NCBI RefSeq assembly: GCF_048007105.1
Contig: NZ_CP180352.1
Coordinates: 4,340,001 to 4,404,000, forward strand
Origin: Minwuia sp048007105
Lineage (GTDB): Bacteria > Pseudomonadota > Alphaproteobacteria > Minwuiales > Minwuiaceae
Direction: 5' to 3'
DNA length: 64,000 nt
The position numbers and the translations under genes were made by a program. Under the pieces are notes generated by a model, which saw nothing but the letters and a program-made list of their open reading frames with translations, had not been told where the DNA came from and did not search any database. How positions within the stretch are numbered: position 1 is the stretch's first letter; each line of letters opens with the position of its first letter. Of the stretch, positions 1-8,844 are shown piece by piece.

Positions 1-311
1 TCGAACCGACCTCGATCACCGACGCCTACGCGCTGATCAAGCTGCTCCACCAGCAGGGCCAGCGGACGGACATGCGGATCGTCGTCAATTCGGCCGAGGA
101 CCGCCGCGACGGCGAGCGGACCTATGGCAAGCTGAAGACGGCCTGCCAGAACTTCCTCGGCTTCGCCCCGGAGTTGGCCGGCATCGTACGGCAGGACCGC
201 TACGTATCCGACGCCATCCGCCGCCAGACGCCGCTGCTCACCCGCCACCCCACCAGCGCGGCCGGTGAGGACGTCGAGCGGATCGCGGAGATGCTGCGGA
301 AAACCCGCTAG
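1..311 (+). CDS. FlhG/MinD-type P-loop ATPase, 3' end only
   Basis: The frame is open from the left edge and ends at a TAG at 309-311, so only about the last 102 residues are present. They begin EPTSITDAYALIK, the segment that follows switch II in MinD/FlhG-type ParA-like ATPases, and continue through VVNSAED, then GIVRQDRYVSDAIRRQTPLL, which fits the C-terminal half of FlhG (the flagellar number/placement regulator, formerly YlxH/MotR). Walker A and the catalytic Asp would lie upstream, outside the window. FlhG works with the SRP-like GTPase FlhF at the cell pole, so flagellar genes probably lie to the left. A general ParA/MinD family member that is not flagellar cannot be excluded from this fragment. 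Confidence 0.8.
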   Translation, partial: EPTSITDAYALIKLLHQQGQRTDMRIVVNSAEDRRDGERTYGKLKTACQNFLGFAPELAGIVRQDRYVSDAIRRQTPLLTRHPTSAAGEDVERIAEMLRKTR

Positions 312-314
312 CGG

Positions 315-1235
315 TCAGCCGCCGGCCAGCATGGCCGGCGTGATGCGCTTCAGCACCTTGGGCGGTTCGGGCCGGACGAAGGTCATCTGCCATTTCTCCG
401 CCAGCGCCTCCAGCGTGCCGTCCGACTTCATCGCCGTCAGCGCCTCGTCGATCCGGGCCTTCAACGCCGCATCGCGTTCCAGGATCGCGAAACCCATGTT
501 GATGCCCAGCGGGTGGACGTAGCCGGACCAGCGGATCGGCGCTTCGGCGTTGCGGCGCATGTAGTTGTCGAACTTGTGCAGCTCGATCAGCGCCGCGTCC
601 AGTTCGTCGGCCGCAAGCGTCGCCAGTAGCCCCTTGCTTTCGCGAACGCTCACCGCAGTCGGGATCAAGACGCCCTGGCGGAAGCGGTAGACCAGCGCTG
701 CGGCCATGGTCTCGACCTCGAAGCCGACGCGCAGCCCCTCGAGGTCGTGCATGCCGGTCACGGCCTTGTCCTTCATGGACGGGCCGAGAATGACGCCGAA
801 CCCCACGCGGTTGTAGGGATCCGTCGAATCCAGAACACCGAGCTTCACAAGCCGTCCGCGCTCGGACCGCTTCATGCCGTCATATTCCGGGATCGCGCCG
901 TCGTCCGCTTCGGGCGGACCGAGAGCGGAGGCCAGCAGCGGGTATCCGCCGACGATGTCGCAGAGTCCGTCGGACAACAGGGCATTGGCTTCCCAGACAG
1001 GAACGTTCTCTTCGTCGTTCTCGGCCTCGAACCATTGCACCCTGAAGCCCATGCCGAGGCGCTTCGCGACCTCTTCGGCGACGCCATGATCGAAGCCGCC
1101 CTGGCGGGAGCGGAACTTGAAGGAGAGCGGCGGCGAATCCTCTTCCAGACAAACCGTCAGCGCGGGTTGTGCGGCGGCGGGACCGCCCAGGAAGACGACC
1201 GCCGCAGCCAGTGCGATCAACGTGGTGCGCATCAT
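315..1235 (-). CDS. Periplasmic solute-binding protein family 3, XoxJ/MoxJ-like
   Basis: A 306-residue protein with a signal peptide (about residues 1-22, ending AAAQP) and a family 3 binding-protein fold: it starts LTVCLEEDSPPLSF and has a late GINMGFAI stretch. Proteins of this type encoded beside PQQ methanol dehydrogenases are called MoxJ/XoxJ and are thought to help activate or assemble the dehydrogenase in the periplasm rather than import a nutrient. No permease or ATPase lies nearby, which supports that reading. Its ATG overlaps the TGA of the cytochrome gene (ATGA at 1232-1235), so the two are translationally coupled. The exact role is inferred from position; an ordinary amino-acid-type binding protein remains possible. 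Confidence 0.75.
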   Translation of the reverse strand: MMRTTLIALAAAVVFLGGPAAAQPALTVCLEEDSPPLSFKFRSRQGGFDHGVAEEVAKRLGMGFRVQWFEAENDEENVPVWEANALLSDGLCDIVGGYPLLASALGPPEADDGAIPEYDGMKRSERGRLVKLGVLDSTDPYNRVGFGVILGPSMKDKAVTGMHDLEGLRVGFEVETMAAALVYRFRQGVLIPTAVSVRESKGLLATLAADELDAALIELHKFDNYMRRNAEAPIRWSGYVHPLGINMGFAILERDAALKARIDEALTAMKSDGTLEALAEKWQMTFVRPEPPKVLKRITPAMLAGG

Positions 1236-1555
1236 TTGCCCTTCGTCTTCACATAGGCCCAGATATCCTCGACCTCCTGCGCGGACAGGATGTCGGCCCA
1301 GGACGGCATCTCGCCCTTCGGCCCGCTCTTGCCCTCGAGGACAGCCTTGCGAAACCGCGCGGTCATGCCGGGAGTCATCTTCCGCAGATCGGCCGCGCGG
1401 GCGCCGGAATTCATCATCCGCGGTCCGTGACAGACCGAGCAGTAGGTATGGTAGAGCTGGTTTCCGGTGTCCTTGTCACCGGCGGCGCTGGATGCGCCGG
1501 GGGCAGCGATGGCCGCGAGAACGATACCGGCCATGAGCGCAGCGACTCGGGGCAT
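1232..1555 (-). CDS. Periplasmic cytochrome c, XoxG-like electron acceptor
   Basis: A 107-residue class I cytochrome c. A signal peptide covers about residues 1-25, the haem-attachment motif CSVCH is at residues 39-43, and a probable distal Met ligand is Met83 in GEMPSW. The ATG at 1555 is preceded by a strong AGGAAGGAG ribosome binding site; the open frame further upstream is only a shadow of the dehydrogenase gene. It sits between the PQQ dehydrogenase and the XoxJ-like gene and overlaps the latter by ATGA, matching the xoxFGJ order, so it is the likely one-electron acceptor from the dehydrogenase. A hairpin terminator lies between it and the dehydrogenase gene, so the cytochrome may be expressed at a different level. 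Confidence 0.85.
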   Translation of the reverse strand: MPRVAALMAGIVLAAIAAPGASSAAGDKDTGNQLYHTYCSVCHGPRMMNSGARAADLRKMTPGMTARFRKAVLEGKSGPKGEMPSWADILSAQEVEDIWAYVKTKGK

Positions 1556-1655
1556 CTCGTCTCCTTCCTGGTAAGTGACCGGCGCATTGTATCCGGTCCG
1601 GTTGAACGGCCGCTGAACGGCGGCGGCATCCGTGATTGCCAAGCCGCAGCCGGGC

Positions 1656-1690
1656 GAAAGAAAAAGGCCGCCCGCGCGCTGCGGACGGCC
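1656..1690 (-). terminator. Intrinsic terminator after the PQQ dehydrogenase gene
   Basis: On the minus strand a 10-bp stem (arms 1681-1690 and 1666-1675, one mismatch, 5-base loop) is followed by TTTTTCTTTC (1665-1656). It lies 20 bases past the dehydrogenase stop codon and about 100 bases before the cytochrome start, so it should end or attenuate transcription inside the cluster. Confidence 0.75.
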
Positions 1691-1710
1691 CCTTTCATTG
1701 CCGCTGCGGC

Positions 1711-3426
1711 CTACTCGGGCAGCAGCGCGAAGGTCCAGAAGGACCCGCCCGGCTGCACCTTGGTCAGCATCTCCACCGTCTTCGGCGAACCCACGCCTTC
1801 GACGCCGCCCAGCAGCGGGAAGTAGTTGCGGTAGGCGCCGCCGGAGCCGGAGGCCACGGTGACGTACTGTACGCCGTCGACCGTGTAGGTCACGGGCTGG
1901 CCGATGATGCCGGAGCCCGTCTGGAACTCCCACAGCTTGTCGCCGTTGGCGGTGTTAAAGGCCATGAACTCGCCGGTCTGCGCACCGGTGAAGACCAGAT
2001 CGCCGCCGGTCACCATCGTGCCGCCCCAGTTGGCGACGTCAAAGCCGACTTCCCAGGCGGTCTTGCCGGTCATCGGATCCATCGCACGCAGGTAGGAGTG
2101 CTTCTCGCCTTCCTTGACGTGGAACAGCGCCTTCGAGAGGTCGATGCCGACATAGAAGGTGCCCTTCACCAGCTTCGGTTCGACCGCCTTGTAGCCCATG
2201 CCGATTTCCAGCGTGTTCGAATAGACCATGCCGGTCTTCGGGCTGTAGGAGGCGGGGAACCAGTTCTTGCCGCCAAAGGCGCCCGGCCAGACGACGATCT
2301 CCTCGCCGGAGCGCATCTTCTTGGTGATATCGGACTCGATCGGGCGGCCCGACTTCATGTCGATACCGTCGGCCCAGTTGAGATGCTTCACATACTGATT
2401 GGCCGCCAGCAGCTCGCCGTTGGTGCGGTCCAGCACATACATGAAGCCGTTGCGGGCGACGTGGATCATGGCCTTGCGGCTTTTGCCGTCGATGGTCATG
2501 TCGGTCAGGATGTTCTCGCCGACCTCGTCGTAGTCCCACGGATCGTTCGGCGTGTACTGGTAGTGCCAGACGATCTCGCCGGTCTCCGGACGCAGCGCCA
2601 GCGTCGAGGTGATGTAGAGGTTGTCGCCCTTGCGGAATTCGGCGTTCCAGGGACCGCCATTGCCGGTGCCCCAGTAGACCAGGTTCAGTTCCGGATCGTA
2701 GGAACCGGTGATCCAGGTCGGCGCGCCGCCATGCTTCCAGGTGTCGCCTGGCCACGTTTCGTTGCCCGGCTCGCCCGGTCCCGCGACGGTGAAGCGCCGC
2801 CACAGGTGACGACCCGTCTTCAGGTCCCAGCCGTCGATATAGCCGCGGATACCGTATTCACCGCCGGAAATGCCGGTGAGCACGGCCGAAGGCGTGACCA
2901 GCGGGGCCAGCGTCATGGACTGGCCTTCCTCGATCGAGGCGGCCTGGCTGCGCCAGACCTCTTCGCCGGTTTCCATGTTCAGCGCCACCACGAAGCCGTC
3001 GAGGGTCACGCGGTAGAGCATGCCGTCCAGAATCGCCGAGCCGCGGTTGACGATGCCGCAGCAGACGATGCGCGGCGTCTCCGGCGGATACTCGAACTTG
3101 TGCACCCAGATGTTCTTGCCCGTCCTGACGTCCACCTTGTGGGTGGCGTCGTGGGTCGTGACGTACATCGCGCCGTCATGGACGATCGGCTGCGACTCCT
3201 GCCCGCGGTTGTCGCCGAGGCTGTAGTTCCAGACAGGCACCAGGCGCTTGACGGTTCCGGTGTTGATCTGGTCGAGCGGGCTGTAACGGGTCTGACCCCA
3301 GCCCATGCCAAGCGTCAGCACGTTCTCCGGGGTATTGGCGTCGTTCTTGAGGTCGTCGATGGACTGGGCCCCTGCCGTGAACGGCAAGGACGCAAGAACG
3401 GCGACGCCCAAAAGGCGTTTCAGCAT
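1711..3426 (-). CDS. PQQ-dependent alcohol dehydrogenase, lanthanide-type metal site
   Basis: A 571-residue periplasmic quinoprotein of the methanol/ethanol dehydrogenase family (eight-bladed propeller), with a signal peptide of about 21 residues. The vicinal disulfide CC is at 122-123. By family alignment from memory the metal ligands are Glu190 (GGEYG), Asn256 (GTGN) and the catalytic Asp298 in PWDYD; Asp300, two residues on, is the extra acid found in XoxF and ExaF/PedH enzymes, where calcium enzymes have Ala, Ser or Thr. This predicts use of a light lanthanide. The context NDPWDYDEV looks somewhat more like the ethanol-type (ExaF/PedH) branch than classical XoxF, so the substrate (methanol or a longer alcohol) is open. 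The start has a good GGGAGG site. Cytochrome c and XoxJ-like genes follow. Confidence 0.9.
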   Translation of the reverse strand: MLKRLLGVAVLASLPFTAGAQSIDDLKNDANTPENVLTLGMGWGQTRYSPLDQINTGTVKRLVPVWNYSLGDNRGQESQPIVHDGAMYVTTHDATHKVDVRTGKNIWVHKFEYPPETPRIVCCGIVNRGSAILDGMLYRVTLDGFVVALNMETGEEVWRSQAASIEEGQSMTLAPLVTPSAVLTGISGGEYGIRGYIDGWDLKTGRHLWRRFTVAGPGEPGNETWPGDTWKHGGAPTWITGSYDPELNLVYWGTGNGGPWNAEFRKGDNLYITSTLALRPETGEIVWHYQYTPNDPWDYDEVGENILTDMTIDGKSRKAMIHVARNGFMYVLDRTNGELLAANQYVKHLNWADGIDMKSGRPIESDITKKMRSGEEIVVWPGAFGGKNWFPASYSPKTGMVYSNTLEIGMGYKAVEPKLVKGTFYVGIDLSKALFHVKEGEKHSYLRAMDPMTGKTAWEVGFDVANWGGTMVTGGDLVFTGAQTGEFMAFNTANGDKLWEFQTGSGIIGQPVTYTVDGVQYVTVASGSGGAYRNYFPLLGGVEGVGSPKTVEMLTKVQPGGSFWTFALLPE

Positions 3427-3493
3427 CAGATTTCCTCCCTTGTCGCAACGTGTTCGTGACCGTCGCGTTTCTTATCGCTATTGAGTTTCCCCT

Positions 3494-4330
3494 ATGGAAA
3501 CCGGCATTGCAACATTCAGGAAGCTGACCTGTTCTCACCGCAGGGTGGCGGCCCTTTTTCTGGCCGCGGCCCTCTTCGCCGCATCCCCGGTCGCGGCACA
3601 GCAAACGGACGAATCCGAATCCATCGACCTCGAACTGCTGATCTCGATGGATGTCAGTCACAGCATCACCTTCGCCGAGCACGAGGCCCAGATCGAGGGC
3701 GTCGCCCGCGCGTTCGAGCATCCGCGGCTGATCAATTCGATCCGCAATCTGCGCGGCGGCCGCGCCGCTGTCGCGCTGATGTTGTGGGCCGGGCCGGAGA
3801 ATCATCTGCTGGCGGTTCCATGGACCGTGATCCGGGACACCGAGACCAGCTATGCCTTCGCCAGGGCCCTGCGGCAGCAGAAGGAGCCGCCCTGGAAGGG
3901 GCTGTCTTTCACGGCGGTTGGCGACGCCCTGCTGCGTGGCGCGGAGGCCATCGCGGCCAACAGGTTCCGCGGTGTCCGGCGCGTCATCGACATCTCCGGC
4001 GACGATCCGTCGAATCAGGGGGTCGACGTTGCCGAGGCCCGCGATCTGGTCGTGCTGCAGGGTGTCGTCATCAACGGCCTGCCGATCCTGCAGGACCGGC
4101 AGGAGCACGAGCAGCGCGAGGAACTGGTCCGCTATTTCGAGACCGAGGTCACCGGCGGCAACGGTCATTTCGTGCTACCGACGATCGACTTTCTGGACTA
4201 CCCGAGGGCGATGCTGGCCAAGCTGGTGACCGAGGTGTCCGGCGTGGCGCCCGACCCGCGGGAGCAGCACGCCTGGCGGCGCGGTCTCAGCCCTTCAGCC
4301 GGTCCGTCGCCCGAACGAGTTCGGAGATGA
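3494..4330 (+). CDS. DUF1194 protein, secreted von Willebrand A-like
   Basis: A 278-residue protein with a long N-region, a hydrophobic core at about 20-35 and a likely cleavage after SPVAAQ. The segment LLISMDVSHSI carries DxSxS (Asp53, Ser55, Ser57), the first loop of a metal-ion-dependent adhesion site, followed by the conserved GRAAVALMLWAGP and VIDISGDDPSNQG blocks of DUF1194. Members are exported proteins of unknown function, common in Alphaproteobacteria. The gene is divergent from the PQQ dehydrogenase across 67 bases. Its 3' end overlaps the 3' end of the convergent peptidase gene by about 44 bases. A role in binding a protein or metal partner in the periplasm is plausible but not shown. 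Confidence 0.8.
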   Translation: METGIATFRKLTCSHRRVAALFLAAALFAASPVAAQQTDESESIDLELLISMDVSHSITFAEHEAQIEGVARAFEHPRLINSIRNLRGGRAAVALMLWAGPENHLLAVPWTVIRDTETSYAFARALRQQKEPPWKGLSFTAVGDALLRGAEAIAANRFRGVRRVIDISGDDPSNQGVDVAEARDLVVLQGVVINGLPILQDRQEHEQREELVRYFETEVTGGNGHFVLPTIDFLDYPRAMLAKLVTEVSGVAPDPREQHAWRRGLSPSAGPSPERVRR

Positions 4331-5240
4331 TTCCCGGCTCGCTGCCCGCGTGGCCGGCATCGGAGACCACACGAAAATCCGCTTCCGGCCAGGCCCGATG
4401 GAGCGCCCAGGCCGTCATCATCGGCGTGACGACGTCGTAACGGCCCTGCACGATCACCGTCGGTATGTGGCGGATCCGGTCGATATTCTCCAGCAGCCAT
4501 TCGTCGCTTTCGAAGAAGCCGCCATTGACGAAGTAGTGGCATTCGATCCGCGCGAAGGCCAATGCGAACTCGGCGTCGGCGAAATCCGACACCCGGCCGG
4601 GATCGGACAGCAGCGACAGCGTCCCACCTTCCCAGGTGCTCCAGGCGCGGGCCGCTTCCAGCCGCACCTTCTTGTCGTCCGAGGTCAGGCGCCGGTAGTA
4701 GGCCGCGATCATGTCGTCGCGCTCATCCTCCGGAATCACGGCGACGTATTTCTCCCAGAGGTCGGGAAAGATGGCGTCCGCGCCCTTCTGATAGAACCAG
4801 ATCAGTTCCTTGCGGCGCAGGGTGAAGATGCCGCGCATCACAAGGCCGGTGACCCGGTCCGGATGAGTCTCCGAATAGGCGAGCCCCAGCGCACTGCCCC
4901 AGGAGCCACCGAAGACCATCCAGCTGTCGATGCCCAGATGTTCCCTCAGTCGCTCCATGTCGGCGACGAGGTCCCAGGTCGTGTTCTCTCTCAACTCCGC
5001 GTGCGGCCGGCTCAGTCCGCATCCGCGCTGGTCGAACAGAATGACCCTGTAATGCTCGGGATCGAAATAGCGGCGGTCGTCGGGCTTCTTGCCGCCACCC
5101 GGTCCGCCGTGAACAACGACGACCGGCCGGCCATCCGGATTCCCGCACTGCTCGTAATGCAGGGTGTGGAGTTCGGACACCTGCAGGGTGCCCTGATCGA
5201 ACGGATCGAGCCGCGGATAGAGCGAGCGGCGGCGCTTCAT
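4287..5240 (-). CDS. pip: Proline iminopeptidase
   Basis: An alpha/beta-hydrolase that removes N-terminal proline from peptides in the cytoplasm. From the chosen start the protein is 317 residues, the normal family length. It shows the HGGPGGG oxyanion loop (44-50), the nucleophile Ser113 in GGSWGS, the acid Asp in GRYDVVTP and the His in DAGHAGSEPG. The N-terminus LYPRLDPFDQG and YEQCGNPDG are hallmarks of bacterial Pip. The ATG at 5240 has AGGA seven bases upstream; a longer start at 5270 is possible, and the frame is open further but looks non-coding. It stands alone. Confidence 0.9.
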   Translation of the reverse strand: MKRRRSLYPRLDPFDQGTLQVSELHTLHYEQCGNPDGRPVVVVHGGPGGGKKPDDRRYFDPEHYRVILFDQRGCGLSRPHAELRENTTWDLVADMERLREHLGIDSWMVFGGSWGSALGLAYSETHPDRVTGLVMRGIFTLRRKELIWFYQKGADAIFPDLWEKYVAVIPEDERDDMIAAYYRRLTSDDKKVRLEAARAWSTWEGGTLSLLSDPGRVSDFADAEFALAFARIECHYFVNGGFFESDEWLLENIDRIRHIPTVIVQGRYDVVTPMMTAWALHRAWPEADFRVVSDAGHAGSEPGIISELVRATDRLKG

Positions 5241-5403
5241 CGCCGGATCCTGGGAAGTCGGGGAATTCATTGGATCGAGTGTGCCCCCTGTCACCGGATC
5301 AGTGCAACACCGCTGATTGAACCGGCTGCGCTGAACACCGATCTGAATGGCCTGAACCTTGCCAACATTCCCCAATCAGGATCGAAGCATGGTGTGAAAA
5401 GCG

Positions 5404-5715
5404 GTGTTCAAGGCTGATGCGAGATCGAAGCGCTCAAGAATTGTGACGGCTGTCGCAATCTGTGTCGCTCTTTGTACGGCGTCGTTCTTCGTCGGCTCGG
5501 CGAGCGCGATCTTCGGTCCGCCGAACGTCAGCGTCTCGCCCGCCGACATGAGCCGCCACCTGGCGCGGACCCGCTGCGAGGAGAGCCTCGCCCAATCCAT
5601 CATCAAACGTACCGAATCGACGCCGACCGAAGCCTGGGCGCAGGCCGAGCAACGCTGCGAAATGCTGCTTGCCGGTTCGGCGCCATCCCCGGCCCCCGAA
5701 GGCGCCGATATCTAG
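5404..5715 (+). CDS. Small secreted or membrane-anchored protein, unknown function
   Basis: A 103-residue protein with a GTG start. It has a basic N-terminus (SKRSRIV), one hydrophobic segment at about 14-35 that reads as a signal peptide or anchor, and then a short polar domain with two cysteines (Cys58 and Cys85 region) that could form a disulfide. I do not recognise the family. It converges on the type I secretion adaptor gene with only two bases between the stop codons. The ribosome binding site is weak and the start is uncertain. Codon composition resembles its neighbours and the frame is uninterrupted, so it is probably a real lineage-restricted gene. Confidence 0.5.
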   Translation: MFKADARSKRSRIVTAVAICVALCTASFFVGSASAIFGPPNVSVSPADMSRHLARTRCEESLAQSIIKRTESTPTEAWAQAEQRCEMLLAGSAPSPAPEGADI

Positions 5716-5717
5716 CC

Positions 5718-7007
5718 TCAGCGTTCCCGGAACGCTTCCTGCCGCAGCCTCAGCACCGGACGCAGCAGGAAATTGGCCACAGACCGCGAGCCGGTGTGAA
5801 TGTCCACCGACGCCTGCATGCCGGCGCTGATCGGCAGTTCCCCTTCCCGCTCCCCCAGCCATGACTTCTCCGTCTCGACCACGACCTTGAAAAAGGGCGT
5901 GCCGGTTTCATCGAGGGTGGCGTCGGGGGCGATCCGCACCACGGTGCCGTCCAGCCCGCCGAAGCGCACGAAATCATAGGTGGAGATCTTCACGGTCGCC
6001 GGCTGGCCTTCGGACACGAACCCCCGGTCGGAAGGCCGGAGCCGCGCCTCGACCACCAGGCTGCCGCCCGTCGGAACGATCTCCATGACAGGCTGGCCCG
6101 GACTGACCACGCCGCCGATCGTGCGGACCTTCATCTCGCCGACCACGCCATCGATGGGCGCCCGGACCAGCGTCCGCCGCTGCTGGTCGTCGGCGCTGGT
6201 GAGACGTTGCCGGATGGAGGCGATCTCGACCTCGACATCGGCGAGTTCGGCCTGCGCCTCCCGCCGATAGACCCGTTCGGTCTCCTGCTTCCGCTCGACC
6301 GCCTCATTCCGGCTGGCGTTGGCGCGCCCGATCGCGGCGCTGAGCGACTGGATCTCGCCGATGAGCTGCGCCAGATCCGACCGCTTCTGGTTCACTTCCA
6401 GCGGCGCGACCAGGCCATCCTTCGCCAGATCCTCCAGCGTGCGCAGCGCTTCTTCGGCCAGCGCCTGCTGCTGGCGGCGGGCATCTCGGGCGGCGGCGAA
6501 CTCGCGCGCCTCCTCCGAGCTCTGCCGCTCCTGTGCGTTCAGCACCGCAATGGCGCTCTCGAATTCCGACTTGCGGGCCTGGTAGGCCCGGCGCTCGGCC
6601 TGCACGACTTCCGGGCGGCGTGCAGCGACATCGGCGGCGAAGGTCGGATCGGACCCATCCGCCTCGGCCTCAAGCCGCGCCTTCTTCAGCAGCAGCCCGT
6701 CCAGGCGCACCCGGAGTTCTTCGGGGTTGGAGGAGATCACACCCAGCGCCAGCCGCAGCAGCGGCGCCCCCGCCTCGACGCGGTCGCCCTCCTGCACCAT
6801 CAGTTCCTCGACGATCCCGCCCTCGAGATGCTGCACGACCTTGACATCGCCCTGCGGCACGACCTGCCCTTCGGCGACCGCGACCTCGTCGAGTTGTGCG
6901 ATCAGCGCCCAGCCGGCGAGCAACAGGATCAGCAGCGCGATGGTCCGGGTCAGCCACAGGGCGCTGCGCGGCCGGTGACGGCGGGAAAGATCGTCGAGCG
7001 CGGTCAC
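5718..7007 (-). CDS. Type I secretion membrane-fusion protein, HlyD family
   Basis: A 429-residue periplasmic adaptor linking the inner-membrane ABC exporter to a TolC-type channel. One transmembrane segment (about 17-37) is followed by the biotinyl-lipoyl half motif around QHLEGGIVEELMVQEGD, a long coiled-coil hairpin rich in Glu, Arg and Ala (about 100-270), the second lipoyl half (LVRAPIDGVVGEM) and a C-terminal beta barrel. Its ATG overlaps the stop of the ABC gene (7004-7007). With the divergent TolC gene and the RTX gene it makes a complete secretion set. Confidence 0.92.
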   Translation of the reverse strand: MTALDDLSRRHRPRSALWLTRTIALLILLLAGWALIAQLDEVAVAEGQVVPQGDVKVVQHLEGGIVEELMVQEGDRVEAGAPLLRLALGVISSNPEELRVRLDGLLLKKARLEAEADGSDPTFAADVAARRPEVVQAERRAYQARKSEFESAIAVLNAQERQSSEEAREFAAARDARRQQQALAEEALRTLEDLAKDGLVAPLEVNQKRSDLAQLIGEIQSLSAAIGRANASRNEAVERKQETERVYRREAQAELADVEVEIASIRQRLTSADDQQRRTLVRAPIDGVVGEMKVRTIGGVVSPGQPVMEIVPTGGSLVVEARLRPSDRGFVSEGQPATVKISTYDFVRFGGLDGTVVRIAPDATLDETGTPFFKVVVETEKSWLGEREGELPISAGMQASVDIHTGSRSVANFLLRPVLRLRQEAFRER

Positions 7008-8713
7008 GGCCGGGCCTCCTGCGGGCGGCGCGCCGAGGAGAGCCGTTCACGCACCTCGGCAGCGGGACCGGCGGCGACGATCTTGCCGCCGTCGAGCGCG
7101 ATGATGTTCTGGCAGGCGTCCAGCAGGTCCGGGCTGTGGGTCACGACGACGATGGTGCGCTCCTCGGCCAGCCCCTGGAGATTGCGCGCCAGCAGCCGCG
7201 TGGTCTGTGCGTCCAGGTTGCCGGAAGGCTCATCCAGCAGCAGCACCGGCGGATTGCCCATCAGCGCCCGTGCGATGGCGATGCGCTGGCGGATGCCGCC
7301 CGGCAGATCCATGCCGCCTTCGCCGATGCGGCTGCCATAACCGTCGGGCAGGGCCGAGATCGCCGTATGGGCGCCGGCCAGATGAGCCGCATCGACGATC
7401 AGGCTGTCATCCGCATCCGGACGGCCGATGGCGATGTTCTCGCGGATCGTGCCGGCGAACAGGAAGGTATGCTGCGGGACGTAGCCGATCGCGGCCGCCA
7501 GATCGGCCCGCCCGAACTGGGCGATGTCGGCCTCGTCCAGCATGATGCGCCCGGACGAGGGCCGGTAGAGCCCCTGCATCAGCTTCAGCAGCGTCGTCTT
7601 GCCAGATCCGTTGGGGCCGACCAGCGCATGAAGCCCGGCGCCGACCTTGAGGCGGATGTCGCGCACCGCGGGCGGACGTCCCGGGTCGTAGCCAAAGGTG
7701 ACGTTGTCCAGCCAGAGCACGCCGTCGCGCACGCCGGCGGAAACCGAGCCGCGGTCCGGCTCCTCAGCCGTGGCGAAACAGTCCGACAGCCGCCCGAGCG
7801 CCTGCCGCGTCGCCATGTAGGTGCGCCAGTTGCCGATCAGCTGCTGGAAGGGCTGCACGATCCGCCCGCCCAGCATGTTGGCGGCGACGAGGGCGCCGAT
7901 GGACAGCTCCTGGTTCAGGATGGCCACCGCGCCGACCGTGGTGATCGCGACGGTCGTCAGCATGGTCAGCGCCAGTCCCAGATGCACGAACATGTCCGAC
8001 TGCATGCCGCGCTGGACCGACTGCTCGACGGATGCCGCATGCCGGTCCTCCCAGAGGCCGCTCAACGGCTGCTTGAGCGCCAGCGCCTTCACGGTGGCCC
8101 GCCCGCCGATCAGTTCCTGGGTGATGGAGTCCCGGTCGTAGGCCGCACGGCGTTCGTCGGCATTGGCGCCTTCGATGACGCGGCCCGAATACCAGGCCAG
8201 AAGGATGAACAGCGGGAACACGGCCAGCAGCACCCAGCCGACGGGCGCAGCGACGATGAAGATCGCGACCGCGAAGAAGATGGCGAAAGGCAGGTCGGCG
8301 ATCAGCACCGCCGACAGGCCCGAAAACGCGTTCCTGACCGTATCGGCATCGCGGAACAATGCCTGCCAGTAGGCTGCCGGCCGCTGCTCCAGCACCGGCA
8401 GCGGCGAGGCGGTGATGCGGCCGTAGAGCGCCCGCGCCAGGGTCACATCGATCTCGACAGCCGCGGAACGCAGCAGCCGCGCGCGTCCCTGCCGGAGCAG
8501 GAAGTCGAACAGCACCGCGACGAACATGCCGATTACCAGCCCCTGCAACGTCGACAGGCCGCCGTGGAAGACCACGCGGTCATAGACCTGCAGCACGAAG
8601 ATGGGAACGGCGATGGCCAGCAGATTGACGATGAAGGAATAGGCGATCACCTCGCCGATCCGGCGCCGCACCGGCCTGAGTACCTCTTTCAGCCAGTCAG
8701 ATCTCATCGCCAC
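7004..8713 (-). CDS. Type I secretion ABC exporter, permease plus ATPase
   Basis: A 569-residue half-transporter: an N-terminal six-helix ABC membrane domain (about 20-300) and a C-terminal nucleotide-binding domain with Walker A GPNGSGKTT, signature LPGGIRQR and Walker B VLLLDEPSG. It is PrtD/RTX-exporter-like and has no N-terminal C39 peptidase-like domain, so the substrate should be recognised by an uncleaved C-terminal signal, as expected for RTX proteins. It is co-transcribed with the HlyD-type gene (4-base overlap) and divergent from the TolC gene across 131 bases. The probable substrate is the RTX protein encoded at 10155-14324. Confidence 0.92.
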   Translation of the reverse strand: MAMRSDWLKEVLRPVRRRIGEVIAYSFIVNLLAIAVPIFVLQVYDRVVFHGGLSTLQGLVIGMFVAVLFDFLLRQGRARLLRSAAVEIDVTLARALYGRITASPLPVLEQRPAAYWQALFRDADTVRNAFSGLSAVLIADLPFAIFFAVAIFIVAAPVGWVLLAVFPLFILLAWYSGRVIEGANADERRAAYDRDSITQELIGGRATVKALALKQPLSGLWEDRHAASVEQSVQRGMQSDMFVHLGLALTMLTTVAITTVGAVAILNQELSIGALVAANMLGGRIVQPFQQLIGNWRTYMATRQALGRLSDCFATAEEPDRGSVSAGVRDGVLWLDNVTFGYDPGRPPAVRDIRLKVGAGLHALVGPNGSGKTTLLKLMQGLYRPSSGRIMLDEADIAQFGRADLAAAIGYVPQHTFLFAGTIRENIAIGRPDADDSLIVDAAHLAGAHTAISALPDGYGSRIGEGGMDLPGGIRQRIAIARALMGNPPVLLLDEPSGNLDAQTTRLLARNLQGLAEERTIVVVTHSPDLLDACQNIIALDGGKIVAAGPAAEVRERLSSARRPQEARP

Positions 8714-8844
8714 ACTTCATCCGCCGTCGCGACCTCACCCGCTAAACCTTGCCATCGCCGTACGTTTGGTTGAAGATTCCGGGTGCCGCGCGCGGCAATA
8801 GACCGGATATTGTGCCATGACGAAAGCCGTTTCATGGGATATGC

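Noticed and set aside
1636..3459. Long open frame on the plus strand opposite the PQQ dehydrogenase
   Set aside because: It is the antisense shadow of a well-conserved gene in GC-rich DNA; its product has no familiar sequence and no ribosome binding site.
6896..8773. Plus-strand frame of more than 600 codons opposite the ABC exporter
   Set aside because: Shadow of the exporter; no domain recognised.
8714..8844. TGGCAC at the tolC-exporter divergent region as a second sigma-54 promoter
   Set aside because: No TTGC follows at the required five-base distance.
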